Below, piece by piece: positions 1-12,466 of a stretch of 64,000 nt of DNA. The notes below the pieces were generated by a model. It saw only the letters and a program-made list of their open reading frames with translations. It did not search any database and was not told where the DNA came from. The DNA is from Stomoxys calcitrans (taxonomy: Eukaryota > Arthropoda > Insecta > Diptera > Muscidae). A program made the position numbers and the translations under genes. Where the stretch lies: NCBI RefSeq assembly GCF_963082655.1, contig NC_081553.1, positions 60,519,071 through 60,583,070 on the forward strand, read 5' to 3'. The first letter of the stretch is position 1, and each line of letters starts with the position of its first letter.

Positions 1-2950
1 TTGAGTTTTACGACGATCAAGAATATATTCCGACCCTATATAGAATATATATTCTTGATCAGCGTAAAAATCTAAGACGATCTAGACATGTCCGTCCGTG
101 TGTCCGTCTGTCTGTTAAAATCACGCTACAGTCTTCAAAAATTGAGATATTGAGCTGAAACTTTGCATAAGCAGGTTAAGTTCGAAGATGGGCTATATCG
201 GACTATATCTTGATATAGCCATCATACAGACCGATCCGCCAAGTTAGGGTCTTAGGCCCATAAAAGTCACATATATTATCCGATTTTGCTGAAATTTGGA
301 ACAGTGAGTTGTGTTAGGGCCTTCAACATCCTTCGTTAATTTGGCCTAGATCGGTCCAGATTTGGATATAGCTGCCATACCGATCCTCCGATTAAGGGTC
401 TAAGGCTAAAAAAATCCACATTTATTATCCGATTTTGCTGAAATTTGGGACAGTGAGTTGTGTTAGGGCCTTCAACATCCTTTGTTAATTTGGCCTAGAT
501 CGGTCCAGATTTGGATATAGCTGCCATATAGACCGATCCTCCGATTTAGGTTCTTAGGCCCATTAAAGCCACATTTATTATCCGATTTTGATGAAATTTA
601 GGACATTGAGTTGTGTTAGGGCCTTCAACATCCTTCGATAATTTGGCCCAGATCGGTCCAGATTTGGATATAGCTGCCATATATACCGATCCTCCGATTT
701 AGGGTCTTAGGCCCATTAAAGCCACATTTATTATCCGATTTTACTGAAATTTGGGACAATAAGTTGTGTTGGGCCCTTCGACATCCTTCTTCAATTTGGA
801 TCAGATCGGTTCAGATTTGGATATAGCTGCCATATAGGCCGATCCTCCGATTTAGGGTCGTACGCCCACAAAAGCCACATTTATTATCCGATGTGGGTCT
901 TAGGCCCACAAAAGCCACACTAATTATTCGATTTAGCTGAAATTAAGTACAGTGAGTTGTGTTACGCCCTTCGACATCCTTTGTCAATTTGGCCCAGATC
1001 GGTCCGGATTTTGATATAGCTGCCATATAGACCAATCCTCCGATTTAGGGTCTTAGGCCCATAAAAGCCACATTTATTATCCGATTTTGCTGAAATTTGG
1101 GACAATAAGTCGTGCTACGCCCTTCGAAATCCTTCTTCAATTTGGCCCAGATCGGTTCAGATTTGGATATAGCTGCCATATAGACCGATTCTCCGATTTA
1201 GGGTCTTAGGTCCATAAAAGCCACATTTATTATCCGATTTTGCTGAAGTTTGGGACAGTGAGTTGCGTTAGGGCCTTCAACATCCTTCGATAATTTGGCC
1301 TAGATCGGTCCAGATTTGGATATAGCTGCCCTATAGACCGATCCTCCGATTAAAGGTCTTAGGCCCATAAAAGCCACATTTATCATCCGATTTTGCTGAA
1401 ATTTGGGACAGTGAGTTGTCTTAGGCCCTTTGGCATCCTTCGTCAATTTGGTTCAGATCGGTCCAGGTTTGGATATAGCGGCCAGATAGACCGATCCTCC
1501 GATTTAGGGTCTTAGGCCCATTAAAGCCACATTTATAATCCGATTGTGCTGAAATTTAGGATAGTGAGTTGTCTTAGACCCTTTGACATCCTTCGTCAAT
1601 TTGGCTCAGATCGGTCCAGATTCGGATATAGCTGCCATATATACCGATCCTCCGATTTAGGGTCTTAGGTCGAATAAAGCCACATTTATTATCCGATTTT
1701 AATGAAATTTGAGACAGTGAGTTATGTTAGACCCTTCCACATCCTCCGATAATTTGGCCCAGATCGGTCTAGATTTGGATATAGCTGCCATATAGACCGA
1801 TCCCCCGATTTAGGGTCTTAGGCCCATAAAAGCCACATTTATTATCCGATTTTTCTGAAATTTGGGATGGTGAGTTGTCTTAGACCCTTTGTCATCCTTC
1901 GTCCATTTGGCCCAGATCGGTCCAGATTTGGATATAGCTGCCATATAGACCGATCCCCCGATTTAGGGTCTTAGGCCCAAAAAAGCCGCATTTATAATCC
2001 GATTTTGCTGAAATTTGGGATGGTGAGTTGTCTTACGCCCTTTGACATCCTTCGTCAATTTGGCTCAGATCGGCCCAGATTTGAATATAGCTGCCATATA
2101 GACCGATCCTCCGATTTAGGGTCTTAGGCCCAAAAAAGGCGCATTTATAGTGCGATGTCGCCGAATTGTGGGACAATGAGTTAAGTTAAGCCCGTTGACG
2201 TATTTCTGCATTATGACTCAGATCGGTCCACATTTGGATATAGCTGCCATATAGACAGATCTCTCGGTTTTAGGTTTTGGGGCCATAAACAGCGCATTTA
2301 TAACCCGATGTCGCCGCAATTTGATACAGTGATTTGTGTTAGGCCCTTCGACATCCTTCTTCAATTTGGCCCAGATCAGTCCAGATTTGGATATAGCCGC
2401 CATATAGACCGATCTCTCGATTTAATGTTTTGTGCCTATAAAAGGAGCATTTATTGTCCTCTATTTCCAAAATTTGGGACAGAGAGTTAAATTAAGTCCT
2501 TCGGAAGATCTGTATGTATGATGGCTATATCCAGATATCATCCTATCAGCACCATATTCGAAAAGGATGTGAGGAGTCTAATACAACTAACCGTACTAAA
2601 TTTCACCAAATTCGCGTAAAAAATGCGCATCTTTCGGTTGAAAGACCATAAATCGGTAGACCGGTATATACGTCAGCTGCACTCAAATATGGTGCGTTCT
2701 GAACAATGCCAAGTATGGACGACGAAGGGTCTAACGCAGATCACAGTGCCCGATTTCGGTGAAATCTGGTAGTAAATGGGGATTCTATAGGTGTTATACC
2801 TTAAATCGGTAGTTCGGCCTATATGAAGATATTGTCCCATCTAATATATTCGTTACGGATGCCGAGGGCCTCAAGATCAATCAATGCGATATCTATACGC
2901 CTTATGCTTTGAAATGGGACATCGGTCTAAATAGGTGTTAGATAAAAATA
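1..2950 (+). mobile_element. HINE-like element with ~160 bp tandem core (5' part at window edge)
   Basis: The block opens with a palindromic stretch around two 'ttcttgatc' motifs (about 10-65) and a CCGTCCGT/GTCTGTCTG segment (about 88-115), the usual start of this family. About 14 diverged units of ~155-160 bp follow. Each carries 'ccgatttagggtcttaggc', 'ccacatttattatccgattt', 'cagatcggtccagatttgg' and 'atatagctgccatatagacc'. Units after about 2150 change sequence class and decay; the end near 2950 is approximate. Non-coding: the short ORFs here (for example 2218-2490) are repeat readings on both strands. Confidence 0.75.
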
Positions 2951-3720
2951 TTGTCCGATCTGAACCATATTCGATTCGGATATCGAACGCCTCCAAAACA
3001 ACTTGATGTGCCAAATTTCTGCAATAGTCCGACTCCGAATTTGACTCCAGCCTCAAAAACTCGACTCCGGTTGACTCCGCAGCCCTGGTTCAGACATGCC
3101 AACCTTGTGGGCCTCTATTGCGTCTGTATCTGAAGATACCTCCAAAACATACGTCTGCCAGATAATGCAGATCGATGAAAAACCGCCTCCACTGTGCCCC
3201 TGAAGACCCGGACATAAACAAAGCAAATGCACGATCGTTCCTCTACATTCATCTGCTGTTCACGCCAGGATTTGACGCCAAACCGCTCTCCGATTCGGGG
3301 TCGGAATCGAGGGCTAGACTCCGCAGCCCTGCTCTGAACACCGAGTAGACTTCTAAGTGGCCGTGTTTGGAGAGTCGGCTTACGTCGAAATTATCCCAAA
3401 ATTGACATTGTACTTAGATAGGAGAAATTATCCCAAAACTGTCATTGTAGGTAGATGGCGCCATTATGGGACTCAGATGAAAAGCCTTTAGGAGTGGTGC
3501 ACCAATCTGATAATAAAATGTGCTTTAAAGTGTCTGTTGGACCGCCCAACTCCAAAGATCACCTAAATCGTACATATAGACCGAACAGGACAAGAATAAG
3601 TATCTATTATCCAAATTTGTGACCAAGTGTTCCATAAAAAAAAAAAAATAAACCAAAACCAAACATCCATATAGGTCGACCGGGACAATATAGGACTCAA
3701 ATGAAGTCCTCGATTATTAA
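2950..3720. other. Decayed repeat region, no gene seen
   Basis: There are two copies of 'gactccgcagccctg' (about 3074 and 3315) and scattered 'gactccg' motifs. From about 3420 the sequence holds weak pieces of the 'tatgggactcaaatgaaagg' repeat family found at 35700-38136 (for example 'ttatgggactcagatgaaaa' near 3466 and 'caatataggactcaaatgaa' near 3687). No coding signal. Confidence 0.4.
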
Positions 3721-4752
3721 GCCCATCTCGATAGATAAAAAAACCGAAAAATTGTGAAATAAAATGATCTTCGCCATAACAGGCAAAAGAAAAATTGAAA
3801 ATAAAATGTTTTTGATTCCCACAAGTTTAGAAAGGCCCTTTGAATGTTTGCCTTTCTCTCGACCTCTGAGTTTTAGTCTCCACACTCATACACATTGACA
3901 GCAAAATGACTGTGTTTAGATTTGCCGATAACACCATTTAGAGCGACACACACAAATACTAGCAGTTCTTCTACATCTTGGTCTTGTTAAAATTCATTAG
4001 TTGTATTAGTTTGTTTAGCTCTTGTGAAAATATTTCACTTTACTTTCACTTAAGCAGTGGAAGCACCAGCAGCCACCAATGGCAGTGTCAATGACTGTGT
4101 ATCCACTACAGGACCACAAAAACGCCCAGGATCTATGCAAAATAATTGACGCCCAGATGAACTGTTGACACACAGGACAATTTGTCTTGTTCTCGTGGTA
4201 GTTTCACATCATTCCTGCTACTACTACTACTCAACGAACTAACCAAGAAGCTCCTTTAGCCTTAAGTAATTGTTTGCTGTGTCTTCGTGTGTTTCGAATG
4301 TGTAGAAGATTTACCACGTATGTGAGAATACCAATTGGTGTCCTGGCATAAAGAGACACCAAATTGGGTTAAACTTTGTATGTTTCCCGGCGTGTGTGAT
4401 AAAGTTTGTCTTTGACAAATATTGCAAAAATATGTTTGATATTTTTCAGGATTATGGAGGTGTATTAATAAAACCAAACACACTGAAATAAATTTAGATT
4501 ATAGTCTTTTACTCAGTGGAAGCAAGGAAATTGAATTGAATTGGGTGAGTGAATACCCATACCAACAATTATGTTAAAAGGTTTGGAGAATGTCTTTGTT
4601 AGAAGGGAAGAGGGTGTAGTGTATGATACCTTAAGCACCAAGTAGTAAACTTCATAATACAGGGCAAATGCTTCCAGAGTATCAGACCTAAACTTTGAAT
4701 ATCCATCAACATTGACATGTACTAGGCAAATTTCAATTAAATATGATGAAAT
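3721..4752. other. Apparently unique non-coding DNA
   Basis: AT-rich sequence without recognisable repeats or an ORF with protein-like composition. Small frames at 3697-3885 and 4262-4483 (minus) lack any family signature. It could be intergenic or intronic. Confidence 0.35.
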
Positions 4753-7552
4753 AACAAGTCAAAAGGCGTTAAGTTTAGCCGGGCCGAACTTTGGACACCC
4801 ACCACCTTTTTTGGCTCCAAAACTTTAAATCGAGAGATGGGTCTATATGACAGGTATATCCAAATCTGAACCGATCTGAGAAAAATTGAAGAAGAATGTC
4901 GAAAGGCCTAACACAACTCACTGTTCCAAATTTCGGCGAAATCGGATAATAAATGAGCCTTTTATGGGGCCAAAATCTTAAACCGAGAGATCGGTCTATA
5001 TGGCAGCTATATCCAAAGCTGGACCGATCTGAGCCAAATTGAAAAATAATGTCACTGGGCCTAATTCAACACACTTTTCAAAATTTCGGCGACATCGGAC
5101 AATAAATGCGCCTTTTAATGGCCCAAAACCTCAAATCGAGAGATCGGTCTATATGACAGCTATATCCACAGGTGGACCGATCTGAGCCATATTGAAGAAG
5201 TATGTCGAGGGGCTTAACACAACTTACTGTCCCAATTTTCGGCCACATCGGACATCAAATGAGCCTTTAATGGACCCAAAATCTTAAATCGAGAGATCGG
5301 TCTATATGGCAGCTATATCCAAATCTGGACCGACCTGAGCCAAATTGAAGAAGGATATCGAAGGGCCTAAGACAACTCACTGTCTCGATTTCAGCTAAAT
5401 CGGATAATAAATGTGGCTTTTATGGGCCTGAGACCCTAAATCGGCGGATCGGTCTATATGGCAGCTATATCCAAATCTGAACCGATCTGGGCCAAATTGA
5501 GGAAGAATGTCGAAGGCCCTAACCTTACACACAGTCCCTAATTTCAGTAAAATAGGATGATAAATGTGCCTTTAATGGGCCCAAAACCTGAAATCGAGAG
5601 ATCGGTCTATATGGCAGCTATATCTAAATCTGGACCGATCTGTGGCAAATTGCAGAAGTATGCCGGGGGGCCTAATTCAACTAACTGTCCCAAATTTCAG
5701 CAAAATCGGATAATAAATGTGGCTTTTATTGGCCCAAAACCTTAAATCGAGATATCGGTCTATATGGCAGCTATATCCAAATGAAGACCGATGTGGGCCA
5801 TATTCCAGAAGTATGTTGAGGGGCTTAACACAACTTACTGTCCCAAATTTCGTCTACATCGGACAATAAATACGCCTTTTATGGGCCCAAAACTATAAAT
5901 CAAGAAATCGGTCTATATGGCAGCTATATCCAAATTTGAACCGATCTGGACCAAATTGAAGAAATATGTCAAAGGGCCTAACACATCTCACTGTCCCAAA
6001 TTTCAGCAAAATCGGATAATGAATGTGGCTATTATGGGCCTTAGACCCTAAATCGGAGGATCGGTCTACATGGCAGCCATATCCAAATCTAGACCGATCT
6101 GAGCCAAATTAATAAAGGATGTCGATGGGCCTTACACAATTCACTGCCCCGAATTTTATCAAAATCGGATAATAAATGTGGCTTTTGTGGGCCTAAGACC
6201 CTAAACCGGAGGATCGGTCTATATGGCAGCTATATCCCAATCTGAACCGATCTGGACCAAATTAAAGAAACAAGTCAAAGGGCCTAAGACAACTCACTGT
6301 CCCAAATTTCAGCGAAATCGGACCATAAATGTGGCTTTTATGGGCCTAAGACCCTAAATCGGCGGATCGGTCTATATGGCAGCTATATCCAAATCTGGAT
6401 CGATCTGTGGCATATTGCAGAAGTATGTCGAGGGGCTTAACACAACTTACTGTCCAAAATTTCGGCGACTTCGGGCAATAAATTTTGCTTTTTAGGGGCC
6501 CAATACCTTAAATCGAGAGATCGGTCTACATGGCAGCTATATCCAAATCTAGACCGATCTGTGACATATTGCAGAAGTGTGTCGAGGGGCTTAATTCAAC
6601 TTACTGTCCCAAATTTCAGCGACATCGGACAATAAATACGCCTTTTTTATTGATCTATGTGGGGGCTATATCCTAATCTGGTCCGATCTGGGCCAAATTG
6701 AAGAAGGATGTAAAAGGGTCTTACACAACTCACGGTCCCAAATTTCAGCAAAATCGGATAATAAATGTGGCTTTTATGGGCCTAAGACGCTAAATCGGCG
6801 GATCGGTCTATATGGCAGCTATATCCAAATCTGGACCGATCTGGGCCAAATTGAAGGAGGATGTTGAAGTGCCTTACACAATTCACTGTCCTATATTTTG
6901 GCAAAAGCGGACAATAAATGCGCCTTTTATGGGCCCAAAACCTTATATTGAGAGATCGGTCTATATGGCAGCTATATCCAAATCTGTTCCGATCTGCGCC
7001 AAATTGCAGAAAAATGTCGAAGGGCCTTACACAACTCACTGTACTGAACTTCAGCAAAATCGGATACTAAATGTGACTTTTATGGGCCTAAGACCCTAAA
7101 TCGGCGGATCGGTTTATATGGCAGCTATATCCAAATCTGGACCGATCTGGGCCAAATTGAAAGAGGATGTCGAAGGGCCTAGCGTTACCCATTATCCCTA
7201 ATTTCAGCGAAATCGGATAATAAATGTGTCTTTTATGGGCCTAAGACCCTAAATCGACGAATCGGTCTATATGGGGGCTATATCAAGATATAGTCCGATA
7301 TAGCTCATCTTCGAACTTGATCTGCTTATGGAGAAAAAAAGAATCTGGGCAAAATTTCAGTTCAGTATCTCTATTTTTAAAGACTGTAGCGTGATTTCAG
7401 CAGACAGACGGACGGACATGGCTAGATCGTCTTAGATTTTTACGCTGATCAAGAATATATAAACTTTATAGGATCGAAAATGGATATTTCGAAGTGTTGC
7501 AAACGGAATGACAAAATTAATATACCCCCATCCGTCGGTGGTGGGTATAAAA
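4753..7552 (-). mobile_element. Complete HINE-like element, ~2.8 kb, ~15-18 tandem units
   Basis: This is the best full-length copy. The left end (its 3' end) reads AACAAGTC, then an imperfect hairpin (AAGTTTAGCCGGGCCGAACTT), then CCCACCACC. The right end (its 5' end) reads GGTGGTGGGTATAAAA next to 'gacggacatggctagatcg'. CCCACCACC and GGTGGTGGG are subterminal inverted repeats. Between them run diverged units spaced ~154 bp, shown by 'gatcggtctatatggcagct' near 5294, 5448, 5602, 5753, 6214, 6366, 6802, 6956 and 7107. No transposase or Rep/helicase ORF is present, so the copy is non-autonomous. The architecture matches what is known of Helentron-associated HINE/DINE-1 elements; that assignment is inference. 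Confidence 0.7.
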
Positions 7553-8584
7553 CCCCTTTTATATACCTACATGCAATTATGGTCTGATCTTGATCATATC
7601 AAGGAAGAATGTCGAAGGGTACATAGGACCTCAATGTTTGAGATGATTTTGTGTTTTTTTGTGGTCGTTTTTTTTTTATATTCCCCCTATACCGCACAAA
7701 ATGTGACTTTGTCAAATTATCAGTCAAATCCCAAAGTTATTATTACACAGGAGCTTCTGCTCTAACCCATAGCACAGCATTTCAAACGCTTCGAACGGCA
7801 TTGTTGCACAAAACAAAAATCACAAGGTGTAACTAATCCAAATGATTTCTATAACAAAAGCCAATTGCAAAAAAAAAAAAAATGTCATTGAATGTTGTGA
7901 GAAAGAACCCCTGTTCAAAAACCAACAACAATAACTGAAAGCATGACGTCAGCCTGTAGCGGAAACAAAAGAAAGGACATTGCAAAATGTTTTTTTTTTG
8001 TGCAGTTATGGGGGGTGGTTTTCATTTAAACTCATCAACAACCTATAGATAGACAGACCCACAAAACAATTTCTCCATGACGAAGTTCTGCTTATCTCTG
8101 TTGGAACATAAAAACATATTTACGCCATTGTTCTCTAATGCCGAACCCTTCCACTAAGATTTGAGGTTATGGCATTTGCGATGGCGTTTTACCTTTCACC
8201 GTGAAAAAGTCACCTAAAGGATTGTGACTTCCTGTTCACCATACACCGCATTCGCACATTTGAAGTTCTATTCAGGTCTTTGAATGGAATTTTATTTAAC
8301 TTTGTCTAAGACTTTGATGGTGGGTGTTCGCGATGCGTTGGTGCTCATTTTGTGTGATACAAAATTAGTCGTGCAGGGATGGCAAGAAGGAATCTTTAGG
8401 TACTTATTTTGGTACACTCTCTCAGTACTCGGGGAAGTAAGCATGCCCGTTATTATTTGATGGGTTTATGTGACAGCTTCATCTCATGTGGTCCGATGCA
8501 TGATGTTCCCCGTGGTCCCAACGACTTAAGCTTAGCTGCCTTTTAAAAAGGCTAAATCTCGCTCCTCAAAGAAAACAAAAAATA
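7553..8584. other. Apparently unique non-coding DNA
   Basis: No repeat unit or convincing coding frame was found. The frames at 7508-7836 begin inside the neighbouring element's end and run into poly-T tracts, so they are not credible genes. Confidence 0.35.
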
Positions 8585-9735
8585 AAAAGGCATTAAGTTC
8601 GACCGGACCGAACTTTGAATACCCACCACCTCGGGTATTTATGTTAACAACCTTTCCTCAAGATCCGGTAAATCGAAATATTCCGATTTGGGCCAAATAC
8701 TAATGAGTACAAATCATTATTCAATTGTGTATAACAATATGTTGGTCTTTTTAGTCGCTATATCTAAAAATAAACCGATCTGAACCATATACGACGAGGA
8801 TGTCGAAAAGCCTTCATGCGCCTTTTATGGGGCCATGACTTTAAATCGATATATCGGTCTATATGGCAGCTATATCCAAATCTGGATCAATTTGGTTCAA
8901 GCTGCAGAAAAATGTCGAAGAGCCTAACACAACTCACTGTCCCAAATTTCGGCGAAATCGAACAATAAATGCGCCAAAACCTTAAATCGAGAGATCAGTC
9001 TATATGGCAGCTATATTCAAATCTGAACCGATCTGAGCCAAATTGAAGAAGGATGTAGGAGGTCCTAATACAACTCAAATGCAAATTTTGCCCATGAACA
9101 TTCCACTAAGGAACAGGGGCAAACTTCTCACATATCAATGAGTGCAGTCCGAGTCAAGTTTTTAGGCTCAATGATAAGGGGCCTACTTTTTATAGCCGAG
9201 TCCGAACGGCGTGCCGCAGTGCGACACCTCTTTGAAGAGAAGTTTTACATGGCATAGTATCTTCCAAAGTTTGCCAGCATTAGGAGGGGAAAACCACCGC
9301 TGAAGATTTTTTCTGGTGGTCTCGCCAGGATTCGAACCCAGGCGTTCAGCGTCATAGGCGGACATGCTAACCTCTGCGCTACGCTGGCCTAACACAACTC
9401 ACTGTCCCAAATTTCGGCGACATCGGACAATAAATGCGCCTTTTATGGGCCCAAGGCCTTAAATCGACAGATCGGTCTATATGGCAGCTATATCCAAATC
9501 TGTACCGATCTGGGCCAAATTGAAGAAGGATGTCGGAGGGCCTAACACAACTCACTGTACCAAATTTCAGCGAAATCGGTTAATAAATGGGGCTTTTATG
9601 GGCCTAAGACCTTAAATCGGCGGATCGGCCTATATATAATCCGATTAGCCCATCTTTGAACTTACCCTAAGACGATCTAACCATGTCCGTCCGTCTCTCT
9701 GTTGAAATCATGCTACAGTCTATAGCGTGTTTTCG
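8585..9735 (-). mobile_element. HINE-like element, truncated, interrupted by a SINE
   Basis: The 3' end lies at the left with GGCATTAAGTTCGACCGGACC and CCCACCACC. Units of the ~155 bp type follow, and the copy breaks off at about 9735 after a CCGTCCGTC segment and 'catgctacagtct'. A tRNA-derived SINE (9078-9387) splits one unit: the unit reads up to 'cctaatacaactca' and resumes with 'cctaacacaactca'. Confidence 0.7.
9078..9387 (-). mobile_element. tRNA-derived SINE (copy a), with target-site duplication
   Basis: On the minus strand the element begins with a tRNA-like head: box A-like TAGCGCAGAGGTTAGCATG, then box B GGTTCGAATCC, the internal Pol III promoter. A shared body follows ('agaagttttacatggc', 'cgccgttcggactcggctat', 'attgagcctaaaa') and a tail ending 'gggcaaaatttgcatt'. 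It is flanked by a 14 bp duplication with one mismatch, CCTAATACAACTCA (9064-9077) and CCTAACACAACTCA (9388-9401), which also matches the empty unit of the host array. The tRNA isotype was not resolved. Confidence 0.8.
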
Positions 9736-10038
9736 TAATACGTAGTACCTGTTACGAGATCCTGGTATTTTTCTTTGAAGAGCGAAATGAAAACAAGATG
9801 GGATAGAAATGACATTCCAAGAATTTCCACGGAAGCTGGAAAGATAATCAAATCTCTCGAAGAGCATAACACTCCTAAGGCGCTGGTCTGGGAAGACCAA
9901 ACCAGACAGTGTCAAGGGTGACTCCAGACAGTGTCCTGCGGAGGCCAACAATGTCAGCACAGGAACGAAGGGAAGGGCACACTGATCCAATCCTTAGACC
10001 AGTACTGGAATGCCCGGGAACTTAGAGACTGGATAAAC
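9736..10038 (+). other. Possible LINE fragment next to the inverted repeat
   Basis: The last ~45 bases ('ccagtactggaatgcc' and 'acttagagactggataaacc', ending at 10039) resemble the segment at 45225-45268 ('ccagtaccggatggaacg', 'acttagagactagataaacc') just ahead of the RNase H-bearing LINE's RT. This suggests a related LINE remnant. No intact frame; the upstream part is not recognised. Confidence 0.3.
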
Positions 10039-11075
10039 CAAAAAACAAAAAAAGAAATAGAATCATTCTAGTGAAAGCATTTGTTAAGTGAGGTTTCATT
10101 ATGGAGCAAAACAAAAAAACACTTTTCCGCCTTAGTGCGAAACTATTTTATATGGATTTAAAAGAGAAAAAAAAACGTTTCTATAAAAGATTTTTTAAAT
10201 ATTGAAAAAAGTGTTTTATACGAAGACTTTATTAAAAAAATTAATAACTTTCATTATATTAAAACTCTAAACAATTTTGGCGGAAATAGACAAATGAAAT
10301 TGAAGCTGTATGGATTGTTTAAATATACCGTATGTATTGTAAAAATCATCTGGACAAAATGTTTTACACAATTTTATTTGGTTGTGAAGAAAAGTGAAAA
10401 AGTGGGTGGTCTCATGTTATAATCTAACAGCAGGTCGATAAATAGTTTGATGATTTCAAGAGGAGAATGTCCAGGATTAGATGCAATGGTTTTGCTTTGC
10501 CCACCACCGCAGAGTAGAATAGAATCGAAAAAAATAGTAAAAAATCTACCGTTCATTACAGTTTAAAGATATCTCACTGAAATTTTTAATGGTTAGAGGT
10601 AAGATGTTAGCGATCATGTGCAAAATTTCAAGGCCCTAGGTGGTCATCCCCCCTTAAGTTGGTTGATTAGGCTTGGTTTTTGGACCAATTTTAAAATTTT
10701 TTGCTGGATTAGTGCTCAAAATTCCCTATAAAAAAAGTCCCCTTGAGGTCTACAATAGAAGTTTAGTTACTGGACTATGGAAAGCTTAAGGAAAAATTCA
10801 AAGTTAAAGCAAAAAAATACAAAAAAAAAAACAAAATGCTGACAGTTAAGCAATTGAAATCGATTCATGTTGCTTTGATAGTGTGTAAATGCTTAAACTG
10901 CGTGCTTAGGAAGTCAAGTAAAGTTATTCTGATTTTTTGGTTGCTTTTGCTGTTACGTTGCTTGTTTCTTTTTCGTAGTCATAGCTAAAAGCATGCCATT
11001 CTCTACAAGTTTATTATTAGCATTTATTTTTGTGGTGGCATGCTGCTGTTCTCTGGCACACACATATGTTTCACA
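10039..11075 (+). repeat. Left arm of inverted repeat
   Basis: Reverse complement of 13185-14212. It carries a plus-strand copy of the right-arm ORF (start near 10101, 'atggagcaaaacaaaaaaac') that is frameshifted by one extra A at 10167-10175. The 60-codon frame at 10374-10556 (minus) is identical to 13696-13878 (plus) simply because the arms match. Confidence 0.85.
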
Positions 11076-11402
11076 TAATTTTTCTACGTCGCTTTCTCGC
11101 GCGTAGTGAGATTGCAAAATTACTCTCTGTCTGCTAAATGCTTATTGGTTATCGTTCGACAAATGCTCAATCAGCTTAGAAATATATATTTTTAAAGCTT
11201 AGAAATATATATTTTCATAACAATTTGTTCTACATATTTTGTAAGAAACCAACATTTAAAAATCTACTATTCATTAAGTTTTTAAACATGAAAGACTGAA
11301 CTTTTATAAAAAAACACGGTTTACATAGTAAACCAAAAAAAAAAAAAATTTTAACGTCATTCTTTAACCAAAGATTTTTAAGAGAGAAGTATATACAATT
11401 TT

Positions 11403-12300
11403 TTAATAAGAAAATTTTGTGCAACCAATATTTATTGATTGATTTTGAAAAGAACTTCTTCCTGAACATGTGCACTTTTCTGGGAATAAAATGTAGTCAT
11501 TTTCTTGGTCCAAATACAAGTATGTATTTTCAAAACTGTCGTCCCCTGACAGAACCGAATATCTGTTATGGTCTTGAGTATCAGCTGGGTCGTCGCTTTC
11601 AATTTCCAAAATCGATAACATTGTGGAAAATTGTTCCAGAATTCCCTTTTTTTCACAGTATTCTCTAGCATTTTCTGTAATATCTTTAAGACTTGAACAA
11701 GTTAAGTCCTACGAATACACAAATAGTAAAGTATAACTTATTAGCATATATATGTTGTTATATATAAAATTTTTAAAGGGCTGCAGTATAACAATTAAAG
11801 TGGCGTTAAGGTCGTCCTGACCGAATCTTAAATCATATGCTTTGTATCAACAAAATTTTCTGAGGATAACTTTAAATAGTTTTACCCAATTCTAGGCTAA
11901 TTCAAAAAGTGTGAAAACAAAATTAATTGATATACACTACTTAACACAACTTAGAAAGTTTATAGCAAATCGTAATAACATATCAAATAACAGAATGGAG
12001 AGAGATTTATAATTTTCAAAGGTTCAAGAATAGGATTGAAGTCTTAACAAAATTCGATTTGTTTTAAGTGGAATTTTGAGATAAACTTACCTCCCCCTTT
12101 GAGAAAATCTGACAAAAACAATAACATTGATTATTTACGTGCAGCAATTGCAATTGGTTGTTAGCAGTGTTACTGTTGTGCAAGATTTGAGCCAAAGTTG
12201 ACTTTTTTTCGATTATGTTGCTTTTGTGCCAACGTTTTATCGTCTCACAATATGCCACACTTATTAGGGTTTTTGTGTACAACTCCACTCCTGTGTTCAT
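11403..12300 (-). CDS. Candidate two-exon gene of unknown family in the inverted-repeat spacer
   Basis: Exon 1 runs 12300-12091 (70 codons from ATG) and ends GAG|GTAAGT, a strong donor. Exon 2 runs 11708-11403 after TTTGTGTATTCGTAG|GAC and ends in a stop. Both junctions are phase 0, so splicing would give a 171-residue protein. Exon 1 is polar, with the segment CYCFCQ near residues 59-64. Exon 2 is acidic (IESDDPAD, SGDDSFEN) and ends with a Cys-containing tail (CTCSG). A four-codon upstream ORF (12312-12301) abuts the start codon. The intron (11709-12090) contains a decayed 'cgttaaggtcgtcctgaccg' transposon-end motif. I recognise no domain. It could be a spliced transposon protein, a decayed fragment, or chance frames. 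The splice pairing is inference; transcript data would decide. Confidence 0.35.
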
Positions 12301-12466
12301 TTACATCTTCATGGTACAGTCCCTTCGTCAATCCGAGTCTATAGCATTAACATATTGGTTTAACTTTACTTAATTTTATAATCTGTTGGTTTTAGGAGCT
12401 GTAGCATTCAAATTGGTGGACTGGTTAAAAAATTTTTATAAAATTTTTGATTTAAATTATCTCTTA

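Noticed and set aside
1..7552. Viewing the ~155 bp arrays as plain centromeric satellite
   Set aside because: The arrays are bounded by conserved ends with subterminal inverted repeats and a hairpin, are short and dispersed, and insert into other elements, so they are parts of transposable elements.
9316..9389. Possible tRNA genes (box A and box B present) at the SINE heads
   Set aside because: The tRNA-like heads lack a convincing anticodon stem and are always followed by the same ~230 bp SINE body, so they are SINE promoters.
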